Shown here in pieces: positions 46,165-55,592 of a stretch of DNA of 64,000 nucleotides. This DNA is from JBBIGV01 sp037447335 (GTDB lineage: Bacteria > Bacteroidota > Ignavibacteria > Ignavibacteriales > Ignavibacteriaceae), in NCBI GenBank assembly GCA_037447335.1, contig JBBIGV010000007.1, forward strand, positions 14,234 to 78,233, written 5' to 3'. Position numbers and translations under genes: made by a program. Within the stretch, counting starts at the first letter, position 1. Each line of letters opens with the position of its first letter. A model generated the notes under the pieces. That model did not search any database, was not told where the DNA came from, and saw only the letters and a program-made list of their open reading frames with translations.

Positions 46165-47216
46165 TCAGTTCCAATCTGTCATCACTCCGGCTTCCCGCCG
46201 AATGGGAAAAACACGAAGCTACATGGATTGGCTGGCCCTTCAACAAAAGTGATTGGCCCGGGAAGTTTACCCCGATACCATGGGTTTACGCTGAGATGGT
46301 GAAATATATTTCCCGCGGCGAGATTGTTAGAATTTTTATCCATTCGAAAGAAGAAAAAATTAAAGCTGAAAAAGTTCTAAAAACTGTTGATGTTAATTTT
46401 AATAACATCGAATTCTTCATTAAGAAAAATGACAGAAACTGGCTTCGGGATTCAGGACCAATGTTTGTTAAAGACAGTAAAGAAGTTATTGCTGTTGATT
46501 TTAAGTTTAATGCATGGGCAAAGTATAATGATTATAAGCTTGATGATAAAATTCCCCGATTCATTTCTGATAAGCTGGGTATTAAAAAAATTATTGCTGA
46601 ATACAACGGCAGACATGTCGTGCTTGAAGGGGGAAGCATTGATGCAAACGGCAGAGGAACATTAATCACCACAGAAGAGTGTTTGCTCGATGAAAAGATT
46701 CAGACGCGTAATCCCGGATTCACTAAATCGGAATACTTTGAAGTTTTTAAAAATTATTTAGGAATTTCAGAAATCATCTGGCTGAATAAAGGAATTGTTG
46801 GAGATGATACCCATGGGCACGTTGATGATATCTGCCGGTTTGTTAATAAAGATACTGTTGTATTGGTTTCAGAAAAAAAATCATCGGACGCGAATTATCA
46901 CCTCTTAAATGAAAACAAAGAACGGCTGCAAAATATTTGTTTGTCTTATGGTTCTAAGATGAATGTTGTTCTTCTCCCTATGCCTTCACCACAGATTTTT
47001 AAAGGACAGAGACTGCCTGCAAGTTATGCTAACTTTTATATTACTAATTATGCAGTACTGGTTCCCACATTTAATGATCCGAATGACAGAATAGCTCTCG
47101 GTATTTTATCTGAGCTGATTACTGACAGGGAAGTTATCGGAATCCATGCGGTTGACCTTTTGTGGGGATTAGGCACGCTTCATTGTCTTACAAAAGAACA
47201 GCCGCTGTGCAAATAA
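46161..47216 (+). CDS. aguA: agmatine deiminase
   Basis: A 351-residue guanidino-group-modifying protein. It has the opening PAEWEKHEATWIGWP, NWLRDSGPMFV, the HGHVDDICRF histidine segment, and catalytic Cys near the end in LGTLHCLTKEQP. It converts agmatine to N-carbamoylputrescine, the substrate of the upstream gene product. The 4-bp overlap points to coupled translation. No arginine decarboxylase is in the window. Confidence 0.96.
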   Translation: MISSNLSSLRLPAEWEKHEATWIGWPFNKSDWPGKFTPIPWVYAEMVKYISRGEIVRIFIHSKEEKIKAEKVLKTVDVNFNNIEFFIKKNDRNWLRDSGPMFVKDSKEVIAVDFKFNAWAKYNDYKLDDKIPRFISDKLGIKKIIAEYNGRHVVLEGGSIDANGRGTLITTEECLLDEKIQTRNPGFTKSEYFEVFKNYLGISEIIWLNKGIVGDDTHGHVDDICRFVNKDTVVLVSEKKSSDANYHLLNENKERLQNICLSYGSKMNVVLLPMPSPQIFKGQRLPASYANFYITNYAVLVPTFNDPNDRIALGILSELITDREVIGIHAVDLLWGLGTLHCLTKEQPLCK

Positions 47217-47256
47217 TTTTGCTTAGATGAATAAGAAATAGTTCCGACGATTCCGT

Positions 47257-47841
47257 TTATTTCATTATTCCCTTTTTGATGAGATGGTTTACATTCATTT
47301 TTAATGATGGCAGGGGATACTCCTCCGGGTTTCTGGCCCAAAGTTCAAGCAGATAATTTAGGCCGCCAAGCAAAAAATTACGAAGTGTTTTTATGTCAAT
47401 TTCCGGACTGATTAATTCATCTTTAATTCCCCTGATCATTAACATTTCACCATTGTTAAAAAGAGCATCATAATTCGGAATAGAATTGCCATTGGTTTTA
47501 TGGAGCTGTTGTTTTTCATTTATAAAAACAAGGGCAAGTTCTGGCTTGTTGTCAAAGGTATCAAAAAACAGGTCTATTAGACGTTCAATTTTTTCTATCG
47601 CATTCAGATTTTCAATTGTTGTTATCTTCGAAGCTTCTGCTGTAAGATTTATCCAGAGTTCATCAAAAATTTTTATCAAAAGGTCCTGCTTGTTTTTGTA
47701 ATAAAGATATATACTGCCTGCGGCAACGCCGGCTGCTTCAGCGATGGTCACTATTTTTGCTTTATGATAGCCATTTTCGGCAAAAACTTTAACAGCAGCT
47801 TGCAGAATGGCTTCATCTTTATTTCCGGTTCTTCTTCTCAT
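47257..47841 (-). CDS. TetR/AcrR family transcriptional regulator
   Basis: A 194-residue protein. The N-terminal helix-turn-helix (AVKVFAENGYHKAKIVTIAEAAGVAAGSIYLYYKNKQDLL) is standard TetR. It resembles the FadR-like (fatty acyl-CoA-responsive) branch of this family, but that is inference. The C-terminal ligand-binding domain is helical and unassigned. A GGAG ribosome-binding site precedes the ATG. It is divergent from the transhydrogenase genes and may control them or itself. Confidence 0.88.
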   Translation of the reverse strand: MRRRTGNKDEAILQAAVKVFAENGYHKAKIVTIAEAAGVAAGSIYLYYKNKQDLLIKIFDELWINLTAEASKITTIENLNAIEKIERLIDLFFDTFDNKPELALVFINEKQQLHKTNGNSIPNYDALFNNGEMLMIRGIKDELISPEIDIKTLRNFLLGGLNYLLELWARNPEEYPLPSLKMNVNHLIKKGIMK

Positions 47842-47855
47842 TTTAATTCTCCGTT

Positions 47856-47883
47856 AACAAACAATTTTTATTGTTGATTTGTT
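47856..47883. promoter_or_regulatory. AACAA/TTGTT repeat region upstream of the TetR gene
   Basis: Just upstream of the tetR-type start, AACAA (47860-47864) and TTGTT (47871-47875) form an inner inverted repeat around TTTTTA, with further outer AACAA and TTGTT copies at slightly different spacing. It could be the operator of this regulator. The palindrome is AT-only in composition apart from C and G at fixed places, so support is weak. Confidence 0.3.
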
Positions 47884-48001
47884 TTGATAAATAGCACCCT
47901 CAAAGTTTATGCTTCCCCTGAAGTATCAATAATCAGAAGGGACTCAGTTTGATCTTGCCCATGCTGTTCTTAAGTGATTATACTTCAGAGCACCCATATG
48001 A

Positions 48002-48133
48002 GTGACAAATAAAAGAACAACAATTCATTTGACCCGCTGGCAGGAACAATGGTTTAATGTTAAAGTCATCCCGTTAGAAAAGATTCCCGATCAGTATGAA
48101 AAAAATATCAGAAAGAAAAAGATACTTGATTAA
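48002..48133 (+). CDS. possible 43-residue protein or gene remnant
   Basis: A GTG-initiated frame encodes 43 residues (VTNKRTTIHLTRWQEQWF..., ending IRKKKILD). The composition (Trp, Gln, Lys, Pro, normal codons) is that of a real soluble protein. No good ribosome-binding site is seen, and the product was not recognised. It may be the tail of a decayed gene. It lies in the 386-bp gap between the TetR gene and the transhydrogenase genes. Confidence 0.3.
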   Translation: MTNKRTTIHLTRWQEQWFNVKVIPLEKIPDQYEKNIRKKKILD

Positions 48134-48227
48134 AATATCAAGATTGTTTCGATTGCTTTTTAGTAATGAAACGAAGTAAGTTTTCAGGGTAAAAATTCCT
48201 TCTTAATTTAACAGAGGAGAAAAATTT

Positions 48228-49373
48228 GTGATAATAGCCGTCCCTAAAGAAATCTTACCCGGTGAAAACAGAGTAGCCGTTGTTCCTGATGTTGCATCAA
48301 AGCTGATAAAAGCGGGCTTCCAGGTTCAGATTGAAAATGATGCAGGACTGAATGCCGGGTTCAAGAACGAAAAATATATCCAAGCTGGCGTAAAAGTAAT
48401 TGAAAAAGTTTCTGAACTTTATTCAAACGCAGATGTGGTATTAAAAGTTCAACGTCCACTTCAGCATCCTTCAGAAGGAAAACATGAGCTTGATCTTATG
48501 AAGGAAGGTACTTTGCTTATAACATTCTTGTATCCGCTTCATCATTTTGATCTCGCAAAAAAGTGCGCTGAAAAAGGTATAAATGTTATTTCGATGGATA
48601 TGATTCCCCGAACAACGTTAGCTCAGAAAATGGATGCACTAAGTTCACAGGCAAACATTGCAGGTTATAAGAGTGTTATTATGGCAGCCAACGAACTCGG
48701 CAAAATTTTCCCGTTGATGATGACCGCTGCCGGTACAATTTCGCCTGCAAAGGTAGTAATAATGGGCGCAGGGGTTGCGGGTTTGCAGGCTCTCGGAACA
48801 GCAAAACGTTTAGGCGCTGTTGTTGAAGTATCTGATATCCGTCCTGCCGTAAAAGAAGAAGTTGAAAGCCTTGGCGGCAGATTTATCGAGGTAGAAACTG
48901 ATGAATCAATGCAGGATGAAGGTGGTTACGCAAAAGAGGCTTCGGAAGAATTTCTTAAAAAGCAAAAGGAATTAATATTCAAGCATATTACCGAAGCGGA
49001 TATAGTTATAACTACTGCACTTGTTCCGGGTAAAAAAGCGCCGGTTCTTGTTACTGAAGAAATGGTTAAGAATATGCGCCCCGGCAGCGTTGTGCTCGAT
49101 ATGGCTGTTGAGTTCGGCGGTAACTGTGAAGTAAGTGAAAACGGAAAAACAGTCAAAAAATATGGAGTGATAATAATCGGTGAACCAAATCTGCCAAGCC
49201 TGGTAGCTACCCATTCAAGTGAAATGTACTCAAAGAATATTCTTGCTTTAATTCAGCATATTGGTAAAGAAGGAAAAATCGAATTGAAGCTTGAAGATGA
49301 AATTGTTAAAGGTTCATTGATTGCTTTCAATAAGGAAGTAATAAATCAAAGAGTAAAAGAGTTGATCAAATAG
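48228..49373 (+). CDS. pntAA: NAD(P) transhydrogenase subunit alpha, NAD-binding part
   Basis: A 381-residue protein from the GTG at 48228, with GAGGAG upstream. It is the domain I protein: VPKEILPGENRVAVVPD, the RQD-loop-type stretch PRTTLAQKMDALSSQANIAGYKSV (split here across motifs), and the nucleotide fold MGAGVAGLQALGTAKRLGA with acidic VSDIRP. It binds NADH and passes hydride to NADP in the complex. In the three-subunit form (as in Rhodospirillum) it is separate from the membrane part, as here. Confidence 0.96.
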   Translation: MIIAVPKEILPGENRVAVVPDVASKLIKAGFQVQIENDAGLNAGFKNEKYIQAGVKVIEKVSELYSNADVVLKVQRPLQHPSEGKHELDLMKEGTLLITFLYPLHHFDLAKKCAEKGINVISMDMIPRTTLAQKMDALSSQANIAGYKSVIMAANELGKIFPLMMTAAGTISPAKVVIMGAGVAGLQALGTAKRLGAVVEVSDIRPAVKEEVESLGGRFIEVETDESMQDEGGYAKEASEEFLKKQKELIFKHITEADIVITTALVPGKKAPVLVTEEMVKNMRPGSVVLDMAVEFGGNCEVSENGKTVKKYGVIIIGEPNLPSLVATHSSEMYSKNILALIQHIGKEGKIELKLEDEIVKGSLIAFNKEVINQRVKELIK

Positions 49374-49386
49374 AAAGGAATATTAA

Positions 49387-49671
49387 ATGGAAGGCTTAGA
49401 CCTTTTAATGCATATTTACGTTTTCGTGCTCGCGGTATTTGTCGGGTTCGAGTTAATAACCAAAGTGCCGCCCACTTTGCATACACCGCTGATGTCCGGT
49501 TCAAATGCAATATCGGGCATAACCATAGTGGGAGCTTTAATAAGCGCTTCAATGGATATGTACACGGTAAGCACGTGGCTTGGTTTTACCGCAATCGTGT
49601 TTGCTACAATAAATGTTGTCGGCGGGTTTTTAGTTACCGACCGAATGCTGAAAATGTTTAAAAAGAAATGA
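49387..49671 (+). CDS. pntAB: NAD(P) transhydrogenase subunit alpha, membrane part
   Basis: A 94-residue protein with three membrane segments. It contains the typical VGFELITKVPPTLHTPLMSGSNAISGI and ends VTDRMLKMFKKK. It forms the alpha part of the proton channel. It lies 13 bp after pntAA and 7 bp before pntB. Confidence 0.96.
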   Translation: MEGLDLLMHIYVFVLAVFVGFELITKVPPTLHTPLMSGSNAISGITIVGALISASMDMYTVSTWLGFTAIVFATINVVGGFLVTDRMLKMFKKK

Positions 49672-49678
49672 GTGAAAA

Positions 49679-51103
49679 ATGGAAGAAACAACTTTACATT
49701 CAACAGATATCGTTACTGTTATATCATACATCATTTATCTTATATCTTCCGTACTTTTTATATTCGGAATAAAGAAACTAAGTTCACCTAAAACTGCAAG
49801 GCAGGGAAATTTTCTGGCTTCGCTCGGAATGTTTCTTGCCATCTTAATTACGTTGGTTCTTACCAGACTTATAAACTGGGAACTTCTGATCATCGGATTG
49901 ATTGTTGGCGGTTTAATTGGTGCCGTAATGGCATTAAAAGTGCCTATGACAGGAATGCCGCAGATGGTTGGCTTGCTTAATGGATTCGGCGGCGGTGCAT
50001 CTGCGCTGGTTGCTCTTTCCGAATATTACAACAAGCTTAACGATCCGGAGATTGCTTTTTACGAGTCAACTACAGTTACAATAGTGCTGAGTATACTCAT
50101 AGGTGCGATTACTTTTACAGGTTCACTAATTGCATTTGGAAAGTTACAAGAGATTGTTACAGGAAAAGTTGTAAAGTATCCGCTGCAGCATCCTCTTAAC
50201 GCATTGCTCTTGCTGGGAGTGATCGTTGCTGGGATAATTATTGTGATTGATCCTACAATGGAAAACCTGCTGCTGATTGTGCTGGCAGTTTCACTGGTTT
50301 TAGGTGTGCTGCTTGTACTGCCTATCGGCGGCGCTGATATGCCCGTCGCTATTTCATTACTCAACTCATATTCGGGTATTGCTGCTGCATCAACAGGATT
50401 CGTACTTGCAAATAATATGCTCATTATTGCTGGTGCATTGGTTGGTGCTTCAGGATTTATTCTTACTATGATTATGTGCAGAGGTATGAACCGCTCGCTG
50501 ATGAATGTTGTGTTAGGTGGGTGGGCAAGTGCCGGAAGTACCGGGCCGGCGGTCGGAGCTTCACCAAAAGGACAGGTCAAATCCGTTGATGCTGAAGAGC
50601 TTGCTATGCTTCTGGATTCGGTTAGCAGCGTAATATTTATTCCGGGTTATGGAATGGCTGTTGCACAAGCCCAGCATGCAGTAAGAGACCTCGCAAATGC
50701 CCTTGAGAAAAAAGGCGTTAAGGTTCGATTCGCAATTCATCCTGTAGCCGGAAGAATGCCCGGGCATATGAATGTTCTGCTTGCAGAGGCTCAGATTACT
50801 TATGATAAACTCTATGCAATGGAAGATATTAATGATGACTTCCCGAATACTGATGTTGCTATAATTATCGGAGCTAATGACGTTGTTAACCCTGCAGCAC
50901 GGCACGATACATCAAGCCCGATTTTTGGTATGCCAATACTAAATTCCGACTACGCAAAAACTGTAGTCATTAACAAGCGTTCGCTTAATGTTGGTTACGC
51001 AGGAATTGATAACGAGTTGTTCTTCTATCCGAATGCACTAATGTATTTCGGTGATGCCAAAGAAGCAATGACACGTTTAACCAATGAGTTAAAGAATCTT
51101 TAA
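49679..51103 (+). CDS. pntB: NAD(P) transhydrogenase subunit beta
   Basis: A 474-residue protein with about nine membrane segments, then a cytoplasmic NADP-binding domain III. Key segments are GYGMAVAQAQHAVRDL, FAIHPVAGRMPGHMNVLLAEA and IIIGANDVVNPAARHD. It couples proton entry to hydride transfer from NADH to NADP, supplying NADPH. The three-gene operon ends at the terminator downstream. Confidence 0.97.
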   Translation: MEETTLHSTDIVTVISYIIYLISSVLFIFGIKKLSSPKTARQGNFLASLGMFLAILITLVLTRLINWELLIIGLIVGGLIGAVMALKVPMTGMPQMVGLLNGFGGGASALVALSEYYNKLNDPEIAFYESTTVTIVLSILIGAITFTGSLIAFGKLQEIVTGKVVKYPLQHPLNALLLLGVIVAGIIIVIDPTMENLLLIVLAVSLVLGVLLVLPIGGADMPVAISLLNSYSGIAAASTGFVLANNMLIIAGALVGASGFILTMIMCRGMNRSLMNVVLGGWASAGSTGPAVGASPKGQVKSVDAEELAMLLDSVSSVIFIPGYGMAVAQAQHAVRDLANALEKKGVKVRFAIHPVAGRMPGHMNVLLAEAQITYDKLYAMEDINDDFPNTDVAIIIGANDVVNPAARHDTSSPIFGMPILNSDYAKTVVINKRSLNVGYAGIDNELFFYPNALMYFGDAKEAMTRLTNELKNL

Positions 51104-51127
51104 TTGTTTAATAGTGTTAAGAGAAGT

Positions 51128-51156
51128 TAAAGGCTGTCTGTTAAGGCAGCCTTTTT
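51128..51156 (+). terminator. intrinsic terminator after pntB
   Basis: AAAGGCTG pairs with CAGCCTTT around TCTGTTAAGG, followed by a T-run (CTTTTTC). It lies 25 bp after the pntB stop. Confidence 0.85.
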
Positions 51157-51312
51157 CGTTGTTCCCAAATCAAATGATATATTCCAGAAAAATTATCCAC
51201 AGATATTTTATCGAATTGATTTAATTCAGTTTTTACTTTTATTAAGGAATGTTATTGGATGCTTTCCATCAACTTTTTTGATTTTTTATGAAATTAACTA
51301 TATTAAAAAAGT

Positions 51313-53111
51313 ATGAAATCATCAGAACACAAATCAAGCATAGCAAAAGAAGACTGACACTTATTTGAAGAATCCGAAATATTCAGGGAATTGGATTCAT
51401 CAAAGGACGGTCTTACCATCGAAGAAGCAGAAAAAAGATTAAAATTCTACGGTGAAAATACACTGCCCGCACTGAAAGCAACTACTATCTGGCAAATTAT
51501 TCTTCATCAAGTTCTTAATCCATTAATTTTCATATTGATTGCCGCTGCCGTTGCTTCAATTGCAATTGGTGAAGCTAAAGATGCAATATTCATTCTGCTA
51601 GTGATTGTTATTAATAGCGGACTTGGCGCATATCAGGAATATAATGCAGAAAAAAGTGCAGCAAGTTTACAGTGTGTTCTAAAAATAAAAGCTAGAGTTA
51701 AGCGAAATAAGAAAGAAGAAGAAGTTGATTCAGAAATTCTGGTGCCCGGCGATATTGTTTTGCTGGAATCCGGAATAAAAGTTCCGGCAGATCTCAGATT
51801 GCTCGAAGCATCAAATCTTACCACTGACGAAAGCTTTTTAACCGGAGAATCAATAGCTGCTAAAAAGTCTGTCGGAATCTTAAAACCGAATACTGGTGTA
51901 AGTGAAAGAACCAATATGGCTTTTGCCGGCGGTGAACATCCGGACTTTCAAAAGCAAGGTGAATATGAAAACGATCAGTTGCCCGAATTAACTTTTTACG
52001 GATTAATTTGTTTTATTGATCATTAAGAGCTGAAGCAAAAGATTCAGTAAAGCAATGTAAAGATGCAGGCATTAAGGTTATTATGATAACAGGCGACCAT
52101 CCGGCTACTGCACAGAATATCTCAGAGGAACTTGGAATAGCAGATGAAAACGAAAAGGTTGTAACAGGAGAAATGCTTTCCGAAGCAGGTCCGGCGGATA
52201 GACCGGCTTACGAAAAATTAGTTTCTTCAACTTCTGTTTTTGCAAGAGTTTCACCAACTCAAAAGCTTGAAATTGTTGATGTGTTAATACGTGATGGTGA
52301 ATTTGTTGCGGTCACAGGCGACGGAGTAAACGATGCGCCAGCACTTAAACGAGCAAACATTGGTGTTGCAATGGGTTCCGGAACTGATGTGGCAAAAGAA
52401 GTCGGTTCAATGATAGTTGTGGATGATAATTTTTCTTCCATCGTTGCAGGAGTTGAGGAAGGAAGATTCGCTTATAATAATGTAAGAAAAGTAATTTACC
52501 TTCTTATATCCACGGGTGCTGCCGAAGTGTTTCTGTTTATTGCAGCTATCTTTGCAGGATTACCGCTTCCATTGCGCGCTGTTCAATTGTTATGGCTAAA
52601 TCTCGTAACTAACGGTATTCAGGATGTTGCTCTTGCTCTTGAAGGCGGTGAACCAGATGCGATGAAAAGAAAGCCAAGGAAAACCAGTGAGAGTATCTTT
52701 GATTCTTTAATGATTAAGCAGACAGTTGTATCGGGATTGACTATGGGAAGTATAGTTTTTGGAATGTGGTTCTGGCTTAACAACTATACAAATATGAGTG
52801 AATTCCATGCAAGAAATGTTATTTTGCTTCTGATGGTATTCATGCAGAACTTTCACGCATTCAACTGCCGCTCCGAAAGGGTTTCAGCATTCAAAGTACC
52901 GTTAAAACGAAATATAATTCTTGTATTCGGAGTAATTGCAGCACAGGGGATTCATATACTCAGTATGCAGATTCCTTTTATGCAGAATATACTAAGATTA
53001 GAACCGGTAACTTTTGATGAATGGATTCAGATTTTAGTTTTAGCAGTTCCGATGATACTTGTTATGGAAGTGTTTAAATATATTAACAATAAAAAAGAAG
53101 CAATCAGTTGA
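51313..53111 (+). pseudogene. degenerate cation-transporting P-type ATPase (SERCA/PMR1-like)
   Basis: Three lesions are visible. First, an in-frame TGA at 51355-51357 falls where family members have Trp (EDWHLF). Second, the region after TNMAFAGG (about 51925) joins directly to ELTFYGLICFID, removing about 300 residues that include membrane segments 3-4, the CPEGLP-type motif and the DKTGT phosphorylation site. Third, one base is missing at about 52020, shifting FID-PLRAEAKDS; the frame continues to 53111. Retained pieces are GLTIEEAEKRL, FLTGES, VIMITGDHPATA, VAVTGDGVNDAPAL and the C-terminal membrane segments. Without the phosphorylation site it cannot pump. It is a relic of a calcium-type ATPase. 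Confidence 0.88.
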
Positions 53112-53154
53112 TAGAAATACGCTTACTTTTCCGATAATAAATTAGCATTACAAA

Positions 53155-55233
53155 TCAGCCGGCTTTTATCGCAATATAATCGGCAAGAATATTAGAACTT
53201 TCATTCAGAAGCGGGTCATTCTGCTCTTCGTCCTCTTCTTCTTCGGATTCTTCCGGAAGTTCACTCTTATCAATCAATTGCAGACCCTTAAGTTTTCGTC
53301 TTTCATTTTCGCGCTGAAATCTTCTTTCTTCGCGTTCTTCTTTTTCTTGTTTGCGCACAGATTCATTTAGTGAAACAGAAGTTCTGTTACGCGTAATCTT
53401 ATACTCTTCAATATCTTCAAGCAGATAATCGAACTCAAAATTATCTTTTATTCTGGCTTCGTGTTTTGCGATAAGTTTTGGGATAACTTTGCTTAAATCG
53501 GAGAAAGTGGTATAAGCAGTCGGCTCTATCTGATCCCAGGGCAATGCACTTGATTCAGAACCTTCACTATGTTCTTTTGCATCTGCAAATGAAGGAAATT
53601 TTATATCCGGCTCAACGCCTTTATTTTGTGTGCTTCCGCCATTAATGCGATAATACTTGGCAACAGTCAGTTTCACCTGCCCGTATGAATTTTTTGCTGA
53701 AGGCAGCAGCCGGTTCAGATCAATTAAATTCTGCACGGTGCCTTTGCCGAAAGTTCTTTCTCCGATAACAATTCCTCGCCCATAATCCTGAATTGCACCG
53801 GCAAAAATTTCAGATGCAGAAGCGCTGTAACGGTTCACTAGTACAGCCAGGGGACCATCATAAGTAATACGTGGTTCAGGGTATTCACCAATATCTACTT
53901 TGCCGTCTGAATGTCTTACCTGAACAACCGGACCACCATTAATAAAAAGACCTGTTAACTCAATAGCTTCAGTTAAAGAACCGCCGCCGTCATTTCTTAA
54001 GTCAATAATTACTCCGTCAACTTTTTCGGATTTAAGTTCTTCAAGCAGTTTTTTAACGTCAACCGTTGTGCTTTTAAATTCACCTTCACTGCCGCCAAGG
54101 TTTGTATAGAAGGTTGGAATGGAAATAACACCAATCTTTTTCTGTTTACCATCATTTTCAACTTCGATCAGTGATTTTTTTGCTGATTGTTCTTCAAGAA
54201 TTACTTTATCTCTGACAATTCTGATTTCAGTTGGAACCGCATTAACCCCATCTTTTGCCGGCAGAATCATCAGGCGAACAACAGATTCTTTCGGACCTCT
54301 TATTAATTGGACTACATCTGTAATTCTCCAGCCTATAACATCTACCATATCGCCATCATCATCCTGAGCAACAGCAATTATTCTGTCATCGCGTTTTAAC
54401 AATCCGCTTTTGTGAGCAGGCCCACCGGGAATTATTTCTGCAACTTTTGTATAATCATCTTCAGTTTGAAGCTGCGCTCCGATCCCTTCGAGTGAAAGGC
54501 TCATATTGATCTTAAAGTTTTCAGATGTAATAGGAGACAGATAATTCGAATGCGGATCAAGTGTTTGAGTAAACGCATTCATAACAAGCTGGAACACATC
54601 TTCACTTTTATACTGGCGTAATGCTTTTCTGTAATTTGAATATCGTTTAGTTAACGTTTCATGGATCGAATCCCACTCCTTATCTGCAAGTCTGAGATTA
54701 AGAGCATCATTCTTAATTCGTTTTCTCCAGAGCTCAAAAAGCTCTTCCTTATTCTCTGCCCAGAGTGCATCTTCTCTTTTGTATTCATACTCTTCATCGA
54801 TAGTATAGTCAAATTCATTTTCGAGGATTCTCTTAATATCAGAGTGCCGTTCATCAACCCTTGTTATAAGGCGATTAAATATGTTGAAGGGCACGCTCAG
54901 ATCACCTTTGCGGATGTAATCCAGAAACGCAAACCTTTCACTTTCGAATTCTTCAATATCATCAGCGAGGAAATATAATTTCCCGTTGTCAAGTGTTTTA
55001 AGATAGCGGTCATATACAGCAGAGGAAAGACTATCATTATACTGTATGCGGTTATAGTGATACCTGTTAATAATGGTATTAATTAATTGGCTTTCCATTG
55101 CGTGATGCTGTTCAGGTTGAAGTACAAACACGCTGTCGGTATCAGGTGAACTGCCGGAAACAAAATCAATTGTTTTTGCAATGAAGTAATTAGCAGCAGC
55201 CAGAAGTATTATTAATACAAATAGTCTTTTCAT
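53155..55233 (-). CDS. prc: tail-specific (C-terminal processing) protease, S41 family
   Basis: About 692 residues from the internal ATG at 55233 (MKRLFVLIILLAAANYF, a signal or anchor); a start at 55269 would add 12. An N-terminal helical domain is followed by a PDZ domain (about 240-330; SLEGIGAQLQTEDDYTKV) and the S41 core with catalytic Ser in NRYSASASEIFAG and Lys in FGKGTVQNL. A C-terminal DUF3340-type region ends in an acidic, Glu-rich stretch. It degrades periplasmic proteins from the C-terminus. It stands alone. Confidence 0.93.
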   Translation of the reverse strand: MKRLFVLIILLAAANYFIAKTIDFVSGSSPDTDSVFVLQPEQHHAMESQLINTIINRYHYNRIQYNDSLSSAVYDRYLKTLDNGKLYFLADDIEEFESERFAFLDYIRKGDLSVPFNIFNRLITRVDERHSDIKRILENEFDYTIDEEYEYKREDALWAENKEELFELWRKRIKNDALNLRLADKEWDSIHETLTKRYSNYRKALRQYKSEDVFQLVMNAFTQTLDPHSNYLSPITSENFKINMSLSLEGIGAQLQTEDDYTKVAEIIPGGPAHKSGLLKRDDRIIAVAQDDDGDMVDVIGWRITDVVQLIRGPKESVVRLMILPAKDGVNAVPTEIRIVRDKVILEEQSAKKSLIEVENDGKQKKIGVISIPTFYTNLGGSEGEFKSTTVDVKKLLEELKSEKVDGVIIDLRNDGGGSLTEAIELTGLFINGGPVVQVRHSDGKVDIGEYPEPRITYDGPLAVLVNRYSASASEIFAGAIQDYGRGIVIGERTFGKGTVQNLIDLNRLLPSAKNSYGQVKLTVAKYYRINGGSTQNKGVEPDIKFPSFADAKEHSEGSESSALPWDQIEPTAYTTFSDLSKVIPKLIAKHEARIKDNFEFDYLLEDIEEYKITRNRTSVSLNESVRKQEKEEREERRFQRENERRKLKGLQLIDKSELPEESEEEEDEEQNDPLLNESSNILADYIAIKAG

Positions 55234-55269
55234 TAGTTTTCCTGTCTCAGGTTTTAAGTTTATTTTCAT

Positions 55270-55592
55270 CGGTTTTTAACTTAGTAAGAAGAGCAATTTG
55301 ATGAAACTGATTTAAAAATACACAAATGTAACAGATTGCAGAGGTGATTTGTTCCTCAGCCGGTTTGAAAATTCTCTCTCATCAATAATTATGTTCGATA
55401 ATTAACTCAAAGAATGATAGAAAATCTTAGTGAAACTTAGTGTCTCAGTAGTTAGGAAGAGCAACATTCACCACCAAGACACTGAGAACATCAGTAAGCG
55501 CTGAGCTGTTCAATAAGCGCTGAGCTGTTCAATAAGCGCTGAGCTGTTCAATTTACCCGCAAGCCTCAGCACAAAATCAGTAAGTAAAAATG
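55270..55592. other. intergenic region with a tandem repeat
   Basis: About 320 bp between two minus-strand genes. It contains the triplicated 19-bp repeat described separately. No gene was seen. Confidence 0.6.
55495..55551. repeat. 19-bp tandem repeat, three perfect copies
   Basis: The unit TAAGCGCTGAGCTGTTCAA occurs three times in a row (55495-55513, 55514-55532, 55533-55551). Each unit has the internal palindrome AGCGCT. The copies are identical, so the array arose recently or is kept uniform. The role is unknown; copy number may vary between strains. Confidence 0.95.

Noticed and set aside
51355..51357. Possible recoding of TGA as Trp or selenocysteine in the P-type ATPase
   Set aside because: The same gene has a frameshift and has lost its phosphorylation site, so simple decay explains the stop; other genes in the window do not read through TGA.
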